NCBI RefSeq assembly: GCF_014652795.1
Contig: NZ_BMZM01000002.1
Location: 932,025-996,024, forward strand
Reading direction: 5' to 3'
Origin: Kushneria pakistanensis
GTDB taxonomy: Bacteria > Pseudomonadota > Gammaproteobacteria > Pseudomonadales > Halomonadaceae
DNA: 64,000 nt
The first letter of the stretch is position 1. Each line of letters opens with the position of its first letter. Below the pieces are notes generated by a model that did no database searches, was not told the origin of the DNA, and worked only from the letters and a program-made list of their open reading frames with translations. Positions 26,542 to 34,948 of this stretch are shown here, piece by piece. A program made the translations under genes and the position numbers.

Positions 26542-27816
26542 TCAGATCACCCCCAGCATACCCAGAAATACCCGCAGCGCCAGCAGGCAGACAATCAGCA
26601 TGACAAGGCCATAGACCAGGTTCTGCTTGAACGTATTGGTCAACGCCCCCAGCAGCGTGCGCTGATTGCACAGTACCCAGATGGATCCCACGATCGCCGG
26701 CAGCAGTAGCCCATTGATCATTTGCGCCGTCAGGATCAGCTCGATGGGTGTACTGCCGAAAAGCGCCACGATCACCACCGGCGCCAGCGCGGCCAGCAGC
26801 ATGACGCTGCGGCTGCGCGTACTGCGCGCGCTTTCGTTGCGCCCGGTGGCCTCTCCCAGCAGCGGGGGCTGTACCGCAATGTTGAAAAGCCCCGAGGAGA
26901 ACCCTGCCGCCCACAGCCCCAGCGAGAACAGAACGCCGGCATACTGCCCCAGCACCGGCGTGAGCTGACCGGCCATGTCGGCGGCGCCTGACACGCCGGT
27001 ACCCAGCGGGTGAAGGGCGGCCGCCGAACACAGCAGGATGGCCACCATGACCACGCCGGTAATCACCACATTGGTGGTGTGATCAAAGCGTGACAGGGCC
27101 AGGCGCTTGTCCAGCGGGGTCGTGGTGTCGCCTTTGTACTTGCGTTTGATAAAGGCCGACAGCCCCATCACGGTGTTGGGCGGCAGCGTGGTAGCAATCA
27201 GGGCGAGGATCAGCCAGTAGTTGCCCTCGGGCACTCGAAAGGAGAAACCGGTGGCGGCCACTTCACCCGGGTGCGGGCCGGCCAGCGCCAGCGTCAGCAC
27301 AAAGGAGAGCACGATCAGGGCAATGATGGCGCGGTTGATGTTCTCCAGCAGCCGGTAGATGCCAACCCAGCACATGACCAGCGCCGCCAGCGCCAGTATC
27401 CCCACCCAGGCCAGAATCGGAATCGAAGGCAGCAGGAAGTTGAGCGCCAGCGCCGCGCCGGTGAAATTGCCGGCCTGGAAGGCCACGGCGCCCAGAAGTA
27501 GTGCAGCGTAAAGCGTGATCGCCCATTTTCGGCCCATGCGCTGGCGGATGCCTTCCATCGCCGACATGCCGGTGGCCAGCGTGAAGCGAATGACCGGGCG
27601 CTGAAAGCAAAAGGCCACCACGGAGGCGGCCATGACCGCCCACAGCAGTGAGAAGCCGTATTCGGCGCCGGCGACGGATAGCGTGGTGATCGAGCCGGGC
27701 CCGAGAATGCAGGCCGCCACCATGGCGCCGGGGCCCAGGGCGCGCAGGCGTTCCATGATACCGAGCGAGGGAACTTCGTTGGGAAGGGCGCTTTCATGGC
27801 GGGTCATTGTTTTCAT
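26542..27816 (-). CDS. divergent NRAMP-family metal transporter
   Basis: A 424-residue membrane protein of the SLC11/NRAMP fold with about 11 membrane segments. The metal site is not canonical: the TM1 DPGN motif reads GPGS (residues 39-42) and the TM6 MPHN motif reads LPPN (211-214), whereas the MntH elsewhere in this window keeps both. It therefore probably does not carry Mn2+/Fe2+ in the usual way; NRAMP-related Mg2+ or other carriers are possible. The frame opens at 27906, but the ATG at 27816 with GAGG in front gives the expected N-terminus. A perfect 16-bp palindrome lies upstream. Confidence 0.85.
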   Translation of the reverse strand: MKTMTRHESALPNEVPSLGIMERLRALGPGAMVAACILGPGSITTLSVAGAEYGFSLLWAVMAASVVAFCFQRPVIRFTLATGMSAMEGIRQRMGRKWAITLYAALLLGAVAFQAGNFTGAALALNFLLPSIPILAWVGILALAALVMCWVGIYRLLENINRAIIALIVLSFVLTLALAGPHPGEVAATGFSFRVPEGNYWLILALIATTLPPNTVMGLSAFIKRKYKGDTTTPLDKRLALSRFDHTTNVVITGVVMVAILLCSAAALHPLGTGVSGAADMAGQLTPVLGQYAGVLFSLGLWAAGFSSGLFNIAVQPPLLGEATGRNESARSTRSRSVMLLAALAPVVIVALFGSTPIELILTAQMINGLLLPAIVGSIWVLCNQRTLLGALTNTFKQNLVYGLVMLIVCLLALRVFLGMLGVI

Positions 27817-27857
27817 GGTCGGGCCTCGTGACAGTTGGGCATGCTCCCTTGAAATGC

Positions 27858-27873
27858 AAAAGGCATGCCTTTT
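27858..27873. promoter_or_regulatory. 16-bp perfect palindrome upstream of the NRAMP-like gene
   Basis: AAAAGGCATGCCTTTT is its own reverse complement and lies 42-57 bases before the ATG at 27816. With no loop it is a poor hairpin but a good dimer-protein operator. The regulator is unknown. Confidence 0.35.
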
Positions 27874-27923
27874 TTCACAAGGCGCATCGCACAGGACTTT
27901 CTGCACCCGAAAAAAGCGATGTA

Positions 27924-29108
27924 TTACGCCGCGTCGTAGCGACAGACCCGGTTGCGCCCTCCGTGTTTGGCCCGGTAAAGCGCTTCATCGGCGTGATGAA
28001 TGGCCTTTTCAGCGTCACCCGTATCCGGAGGTACGGCGGCAACACCAAGGCTGATGGTAATGCTCAGAAGCTGCTGCGCCAGCGCGACGGGCGTTGTTTC
28101 GATCCGGGATCGCAGGCGCTCGGCCATCAAGGCCGCTTCCTCGATCGAGGTGTCGGGCAGCAGGATCAAAAATTCTTCGCCGCCCCAGCGTACGGCCATG
28201 TCCTGCTGGCGCACGATGGCGGTCAGATGCTGCGCGAAATGTTTGAGCGTACTGTCGCCGGCCTCGTGGCCCAGCCGGTCATTGACCGATTTGAAATGAT
28301 CGATATCGATGATGATGACGCTCGATATCCGATCGGTCCGGCGGTGGTGATCCTGTCGCTTGAGTATTTCCTGCACGGCCCGTCGATTGGCCAGCCCCGT
28401 GAGCTGATCGGTTTCTGCCAGACGCTTCAGGGTAATGCTTGAACGCTCGCTGGTCATGGCGATAAAACCGAAATAGATCAGGATGCAGAGTACCTGATCG
28501 GCCATGATGGCGGCCTGACCACTGACCATCATCTCCATGCTCATCATGCCCGTGACCAGCATGAGAAAGGGGACAAACAGGGCAACGAAATAGATGGAAA
28601 AGGCCATGGCCACAACGTATTGCGACAGTATTCGTCGGCGGGGTGGCCTGAGAATTTCAATTATGGCCAGAATTGTCATGAGGGCGGTGACAAAAAAGGT
28701 CATGGCCAGCTGAAGGGATTGCGAAACGTCCAGCCATCGCATGGTCAGCAGCAAAATACCCGGGGCCATGCTGATCGAAAGCAGTACACGAATATCAACG
28801 CTGCGCTGATAAAAGATTCTAAGACCGCTCCATGACAGACTCAGACTCGAGAAAAAAAGCGTTGTGGTAATCAATGACAAAGGAAAGGGCGCCACTGGAT
28901 AGCTCGGGCTTAGCGACATGAGAAGCGAGCCTGTGGCCGACGCGGCCAGCGCTGCCAGCCAGTGTCGCAGGCAGCACTCATCGGGCTGGCTGATGACCGT
29001 GGCCAGAAAAACAAGCAGGAAGGTGCATCGGCTGATGCCGCTGGCCAGATAAAGCATCTCGGGGGTGAAGGGCATGCCTTGCGCTACCTCATGCAGGTTC
29101 TGCTTCAT
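27924..29108 (-). CDS. membrane-bound diguanylate cyclase (GGDEF)
   Basis: A 394-residue protein with about seven to eight N-terminal membrane segments (residues 20-220) and a C-terminal GGDEF domain (about 230-390). The active site is GGEEF (309-313) and the RxxD inhibitory site is intact five residues upstream (RQQD, 300-303), so it should make c-di-GMP and be subject to product inhibition. The membrane sensor is not one I can assign to a named MASE class. It starts 12 bases after an OmpW-like gene, suggesting co-transcription. Confidence 0.92.
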   Translation of the reverse strand: MKQNLHEVAQGMPFTPEMLYLASGISRCTFLLVFLATVISQPDECCLRHWLAALAASATGSLLMSLSPSYPVAPFPLSLITTTLFFSSLSLSWSGLRIFYQRSVDIRVLLSISMAPGILLLTMRWLDVSQSLQLAMTFFVTALMTILAIIEILRPPRRRILSQYVVAMAFSIYFVALFVPFLMLVTGMMSMEMMVSGQAAIMADQVLCILIYFGFIAMTSERSSITLKRLAETDQLTGLANRRAVQEILKRQDHHRRTDRISSVIIIDIDHFKSVNDRLGHEAGDSTLKHFAQHLTAIVRQQDMAVRWGGEEFLILLPDTSIEEAALMAERLRSRIETTPVALAQQLLSITISLGVAAVPPDTGDAEKAIHHADEALYRAKHGGRNRVCRYDAA

Positions 29109-29120
29109 CGAAAGGATGCA

Positions 29121-29777
29121 CTAGAACCGATATCCCAATCCAAGGCCCGTGATGAGCGTGTCCATATCGACTTCAGCGCTGAAACCTTCCCCTTTGAACT
29201 GATAGGTCGGCACTTTCAGATACTGGATGGCGGCATTGGCAAACCAGTGGCCACCCAGGTGATAGTCGAGCCCGGCCCCCAGCAGCATGCTGTTGATGTC
29301 CTCGACCTCAAAGTCGGGGATATGGTCGGCCGGGTCGACCCGAAGGGTATGCGACCGGACCATCCCGACGCCGAGATAGGGGTTGAGGCTGGCGCCCGGA
29401 CGGAAGTGGTACTGCGCCATCAGCGCTATCGCGGCGGTTTTGATGGTGCCGACATCAAAATCGCTCAGCATTGAATCCGCCACTCGATAACGGGTGGATG
29501 AGACACCGCCGGCCAGTTGCAGGGCCCAGTGATCGGTCAGGAAATAGCTTAAATCCAGCGTCGGCGAGACCACATCGGGGGTCTCAACGGTGCCATCGAT
29601 CAGAGGAATGTTCGAGCGCATCTCCATTGGTGTAATGCGCGCCGCCCCGGCCCTGATCAGCCAGTCACCCTGTGTGAGACCGGGGCGAGTGGTGGCCGCC
29701 ACCACGGGCGACGAACATAGTGCCATGGCGCCTGCCAGTGCTGCCCAGTGTCCAAACCTCTTGTGATATGAGGCCAT
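29121..29777 (-). CDS. OmpW-family outer-membrane protein
   Basis: A 218-residue outer-membrane beta-barrel. A signal peptide (cleavage near VVAA-T) is followed by the OmpW pattern: GDWLIRAGAARITP, VSPTLDLSYFLTDHWALQLAGG, PYLGVGM, and a terminal GLGLGYRF ending in phenylalanine. OmpW forms a narrow hydrophobic channel. The open frame reaches 29900, but the ATG at 29777 starts the signal peptide; the ribosome site is weak. It precedes the diguanylate cyclase by 12 bases. Confidence 0.88.
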   Translation of the reverse strand: MASYHKRFGHWAALAGAMALCSSPVVAATTRPGLTQGDWLIRAGAARITPMEMRSNIPLIDGTVETPDVVSPTLDLSYFLTDHWALQLAGGVSSTRYRVADSMLSDFDVGTIKTAAIALMAQYHFRPGASLNPYLGVGMVRSHTLRVDPADHIPDFEVEDINSMLLGAGLDYHLGGHWFANAAIQYLKVPTYQFKGEGFSAEVDMDTLITGLGLGYRF

Positions 29778-29898
29778 GATGATCCGGTGACTCCGCTTTC
29801 TTGTAACATTATGTTGTGAAGATAGCGGCCCGGTTTTCTCAAACTTTAATGAGCCCATAACAGGACGTTGAAAGGACAGGCACCGGCGGTGACAGGCC

Positions 29899-29924
29899 AA
29901 AAAAAGCCCCGCGCGAGGCAGGGC
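29899..29924 (-). terminator. rho-independent terminator of actP
   Basis: On the minus strand GCCCTGC pairs with GCGGGGC (one wobble) and is followed by seven Ts. It lies 24 bases past the actP stop. Confidence 0.8.
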
Positions 29925-29947
29925 AAAGGAGAGAGAGGGAAAAACGG

Positions 29948-31615
29948 TTAGTGAGCAACGCTGCCGGAGGCACCGATGCCGGTCTGGGAGCGCACGAACT
30001 GGGCATCGAAGAGCTCCCGTTCCCGTGCAGCGGAGGCCGAGTTGTCGGTGATCGAGAACAGCCAGATGCCGATAAAGGCCACTGCCATCGAGAACAGCGC
30101 CGGGTAGTCATAGGGGTAGATGGGGCTGTCGTGCCCCAGCACCTGCACCCAGATGGTCGGGCCGAGGATCATCAGCACGATCGCCGTGATCAGCCCCAGT
30201 CCGCCGCCAATAACCGCGCCGCGGGTCGTCAGTCGACGCCAGTACATGGAAAGCAGCAGTACCGGGAAGTTGCAGCTCGCCGCGATCGAGAAGGCCAGAC
30301 CCACCATGAAGGCCACGTTCTGGCTTTCAAAGGCAATGCCCAGCACGATGGCGACGATCCCCAGTACCAGCACCGAGATCTTGGAGATGCGCACTTCCTT
30401 TTTCTCATCGGCGTTGTCCTTCATGATGACGCCGGCATAAAGGTCATGGGAGATGGCCGAGGCACCGGCCAGCGCCAGACCCGCCACCACGGCGAGGATG
30501 GTGGCAAAGGCCACCGCCGAGATGAAGCCCAGGAAGATACTGCCGCCCACGGCGTTGGCCAGGTGCACCGCCACCATGTTGGTGCCGCCGATGATTGCCC
30601 CGGTACTGTCCTGAAAGACCGGGTTGGTGCTGACCAGAATGATGGCGCCAAAGCCGATGATGAAGGTGAGGATGTAGAAGTAACCGATGAAGCCGGTCGC
30701 CACGAACACGCTCTTGCGCGCTTCCTTGGCGTTACCAACGGTGAAAAAGCGCATCAGGATGTGGGGAAGCCCCGCGGTGCCGAACATCAGCGCCAGCCCC
30801 AGCGAAATGGCTGAAATGGGATCCTTGACCAGCCCGCCCGGGCTCATGATCGAAGCACCGCTTGAGTGCACGGCCACCGCCTCGTTGAAAAGCCCTTCCA
30901 GACTGAAGTTCACGTGCATCAGCACCATCAGCGCCATGAAGCTGGCGCCGAAGAGCAAAATGGCAGCCTTGATCATCTGCACCCAGGTGGTGGCCAGCAT
31001 GCCGCCAAAGAGCACGTAACAGACCATCAGCGCGCCGACCACGACCACGGCAATGTGATAGTTGAGGCCGAACAGCAGCTGGATCAGCTTGCCGGCGCCC
31101 ACCATCTGCGCGATCAGATACAGTGCCACCACGGCCAGCGAGCCAAAGGCGGAAAGCGTTCTGACCGGGCGCTTGCTCAGGCGAAAGGAGGCCACGTCGG
31201 CAAAGGTGTAGCGCCCCAGGTTACGCAGGCGCTCGGCGATCAAGAACATGATCATCGGCCAGCCGACCAGAAAGCCCATCGAGTAGATCAGGCCGTCATA
31301 GCCTGAGGTGAACACCAGCGCCGAGATGCCCAGAAAGGAGGCCGCCGACATGAAATCGCCGGAGATGGCCAGACCGTTCTGAAAACCGGTGATGTTGCCG
31401 CCGGCGGCGTAGTAGTCCGAGGCTGACTGGCTTTTCTTGGAGGCCCACCAGGTGATGTAGAGTGTGATCCCCACGAAAATCAGGAACATGATAATCGCCG
31501 GCACGTTGAGCGACTGCTGCGTGACAGGCCCGGTCAGGGCGTCGGCCATGGCGGTATCGGCCAGTAGCAGGCCGATCGCGCCTGACAGGACTATTCTGGG
31601 TAGCGAAGCTTTCAT
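29948..31615 (-). CDS. actP: cation/acetate symporter ActP
   Basis: A 555-residue solute:sodium symporter of the ActP type that takes up acetate and related short carboxylates. A cleavable-type N-terminal segment is followed by about 13 membrane segments; [36 protein letters not shown]-type and [18 protein letters not shown]-type segments are diagnostic. The ATG overlaps the stop of the DUF485 gene (ATGA), the standard yjcH-actP order. It is divergent from a CNB-CBS-DUF294 gene, a context also seen in other gammaproteobacteria. Confidence 0.93.
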   Translation of the reverse strand: MKASLPRIVLSGAIGLLLADTAMADALTGPVTQQSLNVPAIIMFLIFVGITLYITWWASKKSQSASDYYAAGGNITGFQNGLAISGDFMSAASFLGISALVFTSGYDGLIYSMGFLVGWPMIMFLIAERLRNLGRYTFADVASFRLSKRPVRTLSAFGSLAVVALYLIAQMVGAGKLIQLLFGLNYHIAVVVVGALMVCYVLFGGMLATTWVQMIKAAILLFGASFMALMVLMHVNFSLEGLFNEAVAVHSSGASIMSPGGLVKDPISAISLGLALMFGTAGLPHILMRFFTVGNAKEARKSVFVATGFIGYFYILTFIIGFGAIILVSTNPVFQDSTGAIIGGTNMVAVHLANAVGGSIFLGFISAVAFATILAVVAGLALAGASAISHDLYAGVIMKDNADEKKEVRISKISVLVLGIVAIVLGIAFESQNVAFMVGLAFSIAASCNFPVLLLSMYWRRLTTRGAVIGGGLGLITAIVLMILGPTIWVQVLGHDSPIYPYDYPALFSMAVAFIGIWLFSITDNSASAARERELFDAQFVRSQTGIGASGSVAH

Positions 31616-31938
31616 TGACCGATCTCCTCGAGAACACGGGCATTGAGGCGATCAAACTCACCATTGGCGCGATGTACGTAGATGCCGGTCAGCACAATGG
31701 CGACCACAATCAGACCCAGACCGATCAGAATGCCCCATGTCGTGACCATGCCACTGGCCAGTGGCGTGCCCAGAATGCCGGGGGCAAAGGCGATAAGCAG
31801 AATAAAGGCCATGTAGAGGGCCAGCATGATGATGGAAAGGGTCATGGCAAAACGGCTGCGTTTTTGCACCAGCTCCTGGAAGCTGGCATTGCGCTGAATC
31901 TCGCGCCACTGGGTATCGTTGTGCGTTGGTCCATTCAT
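31612..31938 (-). CDS. DUF485 membrane protein (YjcH-like), ActP partner
   Basis: A 108-residue protein with two membrane segments (about 30-52 and 62-85), preceded by the typical [12 protein letters not shown] start and ended by a short cytosolic tail. DUF485 proteins are encoded with ActP; their role is not settled. Its last codon overlaps the actP ATG. Confidence 0.9.
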   Translation of the reverse strand: MNGPTHNDTQWREIQRNASFQELVQKRSRFAMTLSIIMLALYMAFILLIAFAPGILGTPLASGMVTTWGILIGLGLIVVAIVLTGIYVHRANGEFDRLNARVLEEIGQ

Positions 31939-31994
31939 GGCTCATCCTTGTTATCGCGGCAGATCACCGTTTTTATGTGCATGGCCACTAATAC

Positions 31995-32013
31995 TTGCCC
32001 GGAAACAGGGCAA
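31995..32013. repeat. inverted repeat in the divergent actP/DUF294 promoter region
   Basis: TTGCCC and GGGCAA flank a 7-base centre. It sits 57 bases before the DUF485 start and 161 bases before the DUF294-gene start, so it may be an operator for the acetate operon. Confidence 0.25.
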
Positions 32014-32173
32014 AAGAGCAGAGCACTTTAGTCGTGATTCGACCAAAGAGAAGGTCAGGGCGCGAAGACGTCCGGTCGCGATCGCAGCGAATACGCCTCA
32101 CGGGGTGATGACATCAGGCGCCGATGATCGCCCACGCGATCCGCGGCAAGGAATGACAGGGAGCAGCAGGGAC

Positions 32174-34099
32174 ATGGATATCGAGCAGCTGGAAATTCGC
32201 CAGCACATGGCGCAGTTTGCGCCCTTTGAATATCTCGGTGACGAATGGCTGGACCAGGTGGCTACCCGGGTCGAGATCAGCTACTTCCAGGCGGGAACCG
32301 ACATTCTGGCGCTGGATCAGGAGATCAATGAGCTCTGCTATGTTCGCAGCGGCGCCGTCGAGGTCTCAAGACGCAGCGGCCAGCTGTTTGACCGGCTGAT
32401 GGAAGGGGACATCTTCGGTTATTCCGACATCATGCGTAATCGCCGTGTCAGGTTTCCGGTGCGGGCCATCGAGGACACGCTGATCTACTTCGTACCCGCC
32501 GAGCTTTTTGACGCGCTGCGCGCCGATAACGACGATTTCGCCGACTTTGTCGAAACCGGCGGTGACCGGCTCAAGGCCACGATCGATCAGCAGCGCAGCG
32601 ACAATCAGATGACCAGCACCCGGGTGCGCAGGCTGATTCGACGCAAGCCGACCATGGTGGATATCCGCACGCCGGTAGGCGAGGTGGCCCGACGCATGCG
32701 CGAGGACAACGTGACCTCCGTGCTGGTGCTCAGCGATGAGGGCGAGGAGGCCAACGGGCCGCGTCACTTCACGACCCAGGAAGGTCAGGTTCGCCGTCTG
32801 GCAGGGCTTTTGACCGACCGGGACTGCTGTGTGCGGGCGCTGGCGGAAAACCTCAGCGGTGAGACACCGGTAGGCGAGGTGATGTCGACCAGCCTGATTA
32901 CTGCCCAGTCGGATGTCTCGATCTATGAAGCCATGATGACGATGCTCAATCACAACATTCAGCATCTGCCCATTTTGTATCGACGTCGGCCGATCGGTGT
33001 GTTGCAGCTCAGCGATGTCATGCGCTACGAGACCCGCAGCAGTCTTTATCTGGTCAGTTCGATCTTTACCCAGTCAGGTCTGGCCGGGCTGGTGCGTCTG
33101 AGCGGTGATGTGCCGCTGGCCTTTGCACGGCTGGTGGATGAGGGGGCCGATGCCCACATGATCGGGCGCACCATGGCCACGATCTGTCGAAGCTTCATTC
33201 GCAAGCTTCTGGAGCTGGGTGAGGCCGAGCTGGGGCCACCGCCGGTGCCTTATTGTTTCATGGTGCTGGGGTCATGCGCGCGCGATGAGCAGACGGTCTT
33301 TGCTGATCAGGACCATGCCATGGTGCTTGATGAAAGCTTTGTTCCCGAGCAGCACGATGAATATTTTCAGTCGTTGGCACGCTTTGTCAGCGAAGGAATG
33401 GCGGCCTGCAGCTATCCGCTGTGCAAGGGCGATATCATGGCCACCAATAAGCGCTGGCGTCAGCCGCTGTCGGTCTGGCAGGGCTACTTTCGTGACTGGA
33501 TTGAAAAGCCTGACCCCGAAGCCCTGCTGCACAGCTCGATCTTCTTCGATCTGGGCTATGTCCATGGCGAGCTCAACATGCTCGAGAGCCTTCAGAGTCT
33601 GATCAGCAAGCTGGCGCCCCAGCACCCCTTCTTTCTGGCGGCGATGGCCCGCAACGCCCTTAATCGAACACCGCCGCTGGGGCTCTTTCGTACCTTTATT
33701 CTGGAAAAGGATGGCCAGCACAAGGATGCCATTGACCTCAAGCGCCGCGGCACGGCGCCGCTGGTGGATCTGGTCCGGGTACACGCTCTGGCCTGTGGCT
33801 CCAGCGCGAACAACACCATTGATCGCCTCAAGGATATTGCCGAAACGCGCCTGCTGCCCGAAGGCGTCAATGACCGGCTGCGCTATGCCTTCGAGTTCAT
33901 CTCGATGGTGCGCATTCGCCATCAGGCGCTGGCCATTGAAGGCAACGAGGCGCCGGATAACCGGCTCAGACCAGACAACGTGGAAAGTCACGAGCGTCAC
34001 AACCTCAAGGATGCCTTTGAAGTGCTCAGCCATGCGCAGAAGTTCCTGAAGTTCCGCTATCCGATGCCCTCCACCTCGACGCGGGGAAGGGGGCGCTGA
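32174..34099 (+). CDS. CNB-CBS-DUF294 putative nucleotidyltransferase
   Basis: About 641 residues. In order: a cyclic-nucleotide-binding-like domain (about 15-140), two CBS domains (about 155-290), a GlnD-like nucleotidyltransferase core (GSCARDEQTVFADQDHAMV, about 370-388) and a C-terminal DUF294 helical domain. The GS-R-EQ...DxD pattern is intact, so nucleotidyl transfer is plausible, but the target is unknown. The frame is open to 31919; the ATG at 32174 has AGGGAG 8 bases before it. The next gene, a DEDDh exonuclease, overlaps its stop by one base. Divergent to actP; the pair may regulate acetate use (inference). Confidence 0.88.
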   Translation: MDIEQLEIRQHMAQFAPFEYLGDEWLDQVATRVEISYFQAGTDILALDQEINELCYVRSGAVEVSRRSGQLFDRLMEGDIFGYSDIMRNRRVRFPVRAIEDTLIYFVPAELFDALRADNDDFADFVETGGDRLKATIDQQRSDNQMTSTRVRRLIRRKPTMVDIRTPVGEVARRMREDNVTSVLVLSDEGEEANGPRHFTTQEGQVRRLAGLLTDRDCCVRALAENLSGETPVGEVMSTSLITAQSDVSIYEAMMTMLNHNIQHLPILYRRRPIGVLQLSDVMRYETRSSLYLVSSIFTQSGLAGLVRLSGDVPLAFARLVDEGADAHMIGRTMATICRSFIRKLLELGEAELGPPPVPYCFMVLGSCARDEQTVFADQDHAMVLDESFVPEQHDEYFQSLARFVSEGMAACSYPLCKGDIMATNKRWRQPLSVWQGYFRDWIEKPDPEALLHSSIFFDLGYVHGELNMLESLQSLISKLAPQHPFFLAAMARNALNRTPPLGLFRTFILEKDGQHKDAIDLKRRGTAPLVDLVRVHALACGSSANNTIDRLKDIAETRLLPEGVNDRLRYAFEFISMVRIRHQALAIEGNEAPDNRLRPDNVESHERHNLKDAFEVLSHAQKFLKFRYPMPSTSTRGRGR

Positions 34100-34854
34100 T
34101 GCGTGACTGGCCGCAGCGACTGCAAAAGCACTACCGGCGCTGGCAGTGGCACCGACGCGGGAAGCTGGTTTCCGAGTGGCCGGCCTATCTGGCGGATCGG
34201 CAGAGCAAAACGCGCGATGAGCGTCTGGCGCACTATTTTGCCGCCGGCACGTTTGATCCGCAGACGCCAATCAGCGAGGTGCCGATGGTGGCGCTGGACA
34301 TCGAGACCACCGGTCTTGATCCCTCGCGTGACAGCATCGTCAGTATCGGTGTGCAGCCTTTCACGCTCGGGCGCATTCCGGTGGCTCAAAGCAGTTACTG
34401 GACGGTCAAGCCCCGGCGAGCGCTCAGCAATCGCTCAGTGGTCTATCACCGCCTCACGCACAGCGATCTGGCCAATGCGCCGCGATTTGACAAGGTCGTC
34501 GGCGAAGTACTTGAGCAGCTTGCCGGGCGTCTGGTCGTGGTGCATTACACCCGGATCGAGCGTGAGTTTCTCAATGCGGCGGCCCGGCACTATCTGAAGG
34601 AGCCGCTGCTGTTTCCGCTGATCGATACCATGGCGATCGAAGCCTATCAGCACCGTCGGCTGCCCTGGTTTCAGCGACTGCTTGGTCGGCGGCCGGTGTC
34701 GCTGCGTCTGCATCCCAGTCGGGAGCGCTACAACCTGCCGGCCTATCAGGCTCACCATGCCCTGATCGATGCCCTGGCCACGGCCGAGCTCCTGCAGGCG
34801 CAGATCGCCCGGCACTATGCGCCGGATACGCCTATTGGCGTTCTCTGGGAGTAA
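34099..34854 (+). CDS. DEDDh 3'-5' exonuclease (DnaQ-like)
   Basis: A 251-residue exonuclease. The DEDDh residues are visible: DIETTGLD (about 74-81), the middle aspartate region, HYTRIEREFL and HHALIDALATAELL (about 222-235). N-terminal residues 1-65 are basic and outside the fold. It resembles the DNA polymerase III epsilon-type exonucleases that accompany DUF294 proteins. Its ATG overlaps the stop of the upstream gene (TGATG), so the two are translationally coupled. Confidence 0.9.
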   Translation: MRDWPQRLQKHYRRWQWHRRGKLVSEWPAYLADRQSKTRDERLAHYFAAGTFDPQTPISEVPMVALDIETTGLDPSRDSIVSIGVQPFTLGRIPVAQSSYWTVKPRRALSNRSVVYHRLTHSDLANAPRFDKVVGEVLEQLAGRLVVVHYTRIEREFLNAAARHYLKEPLLFPLIDTMAIEAYQHRRLPWFQRLLGRRPVSLRLHPSRERYNLPAYQAHHALIDALATAELLQAQIARHYAPDTPIGVLWE

Positions 34855-34883
34855 TGTTCTGCTTTTGAAGATGTTCTCTCCAC

Positions 34884-34914
34884 AAAAAAAGGCGGCCTGC
34901 AGGCCGCCTTTTTT
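34884..34914. terminator. bidirectional rho-independent terminator
   Basis: An 18-base perfect palindrome (GGCGGCCTG/CAGGCCGCC) is flanked by seven As on the left and six Ts on the right. It can end both the exonuclease gene and the convergent BCCT gene. Confidence 0.9.
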
Positions 34915-34948
34915 ATGCGCGTCGAATGCACTGACGTGCCGGGTCATC

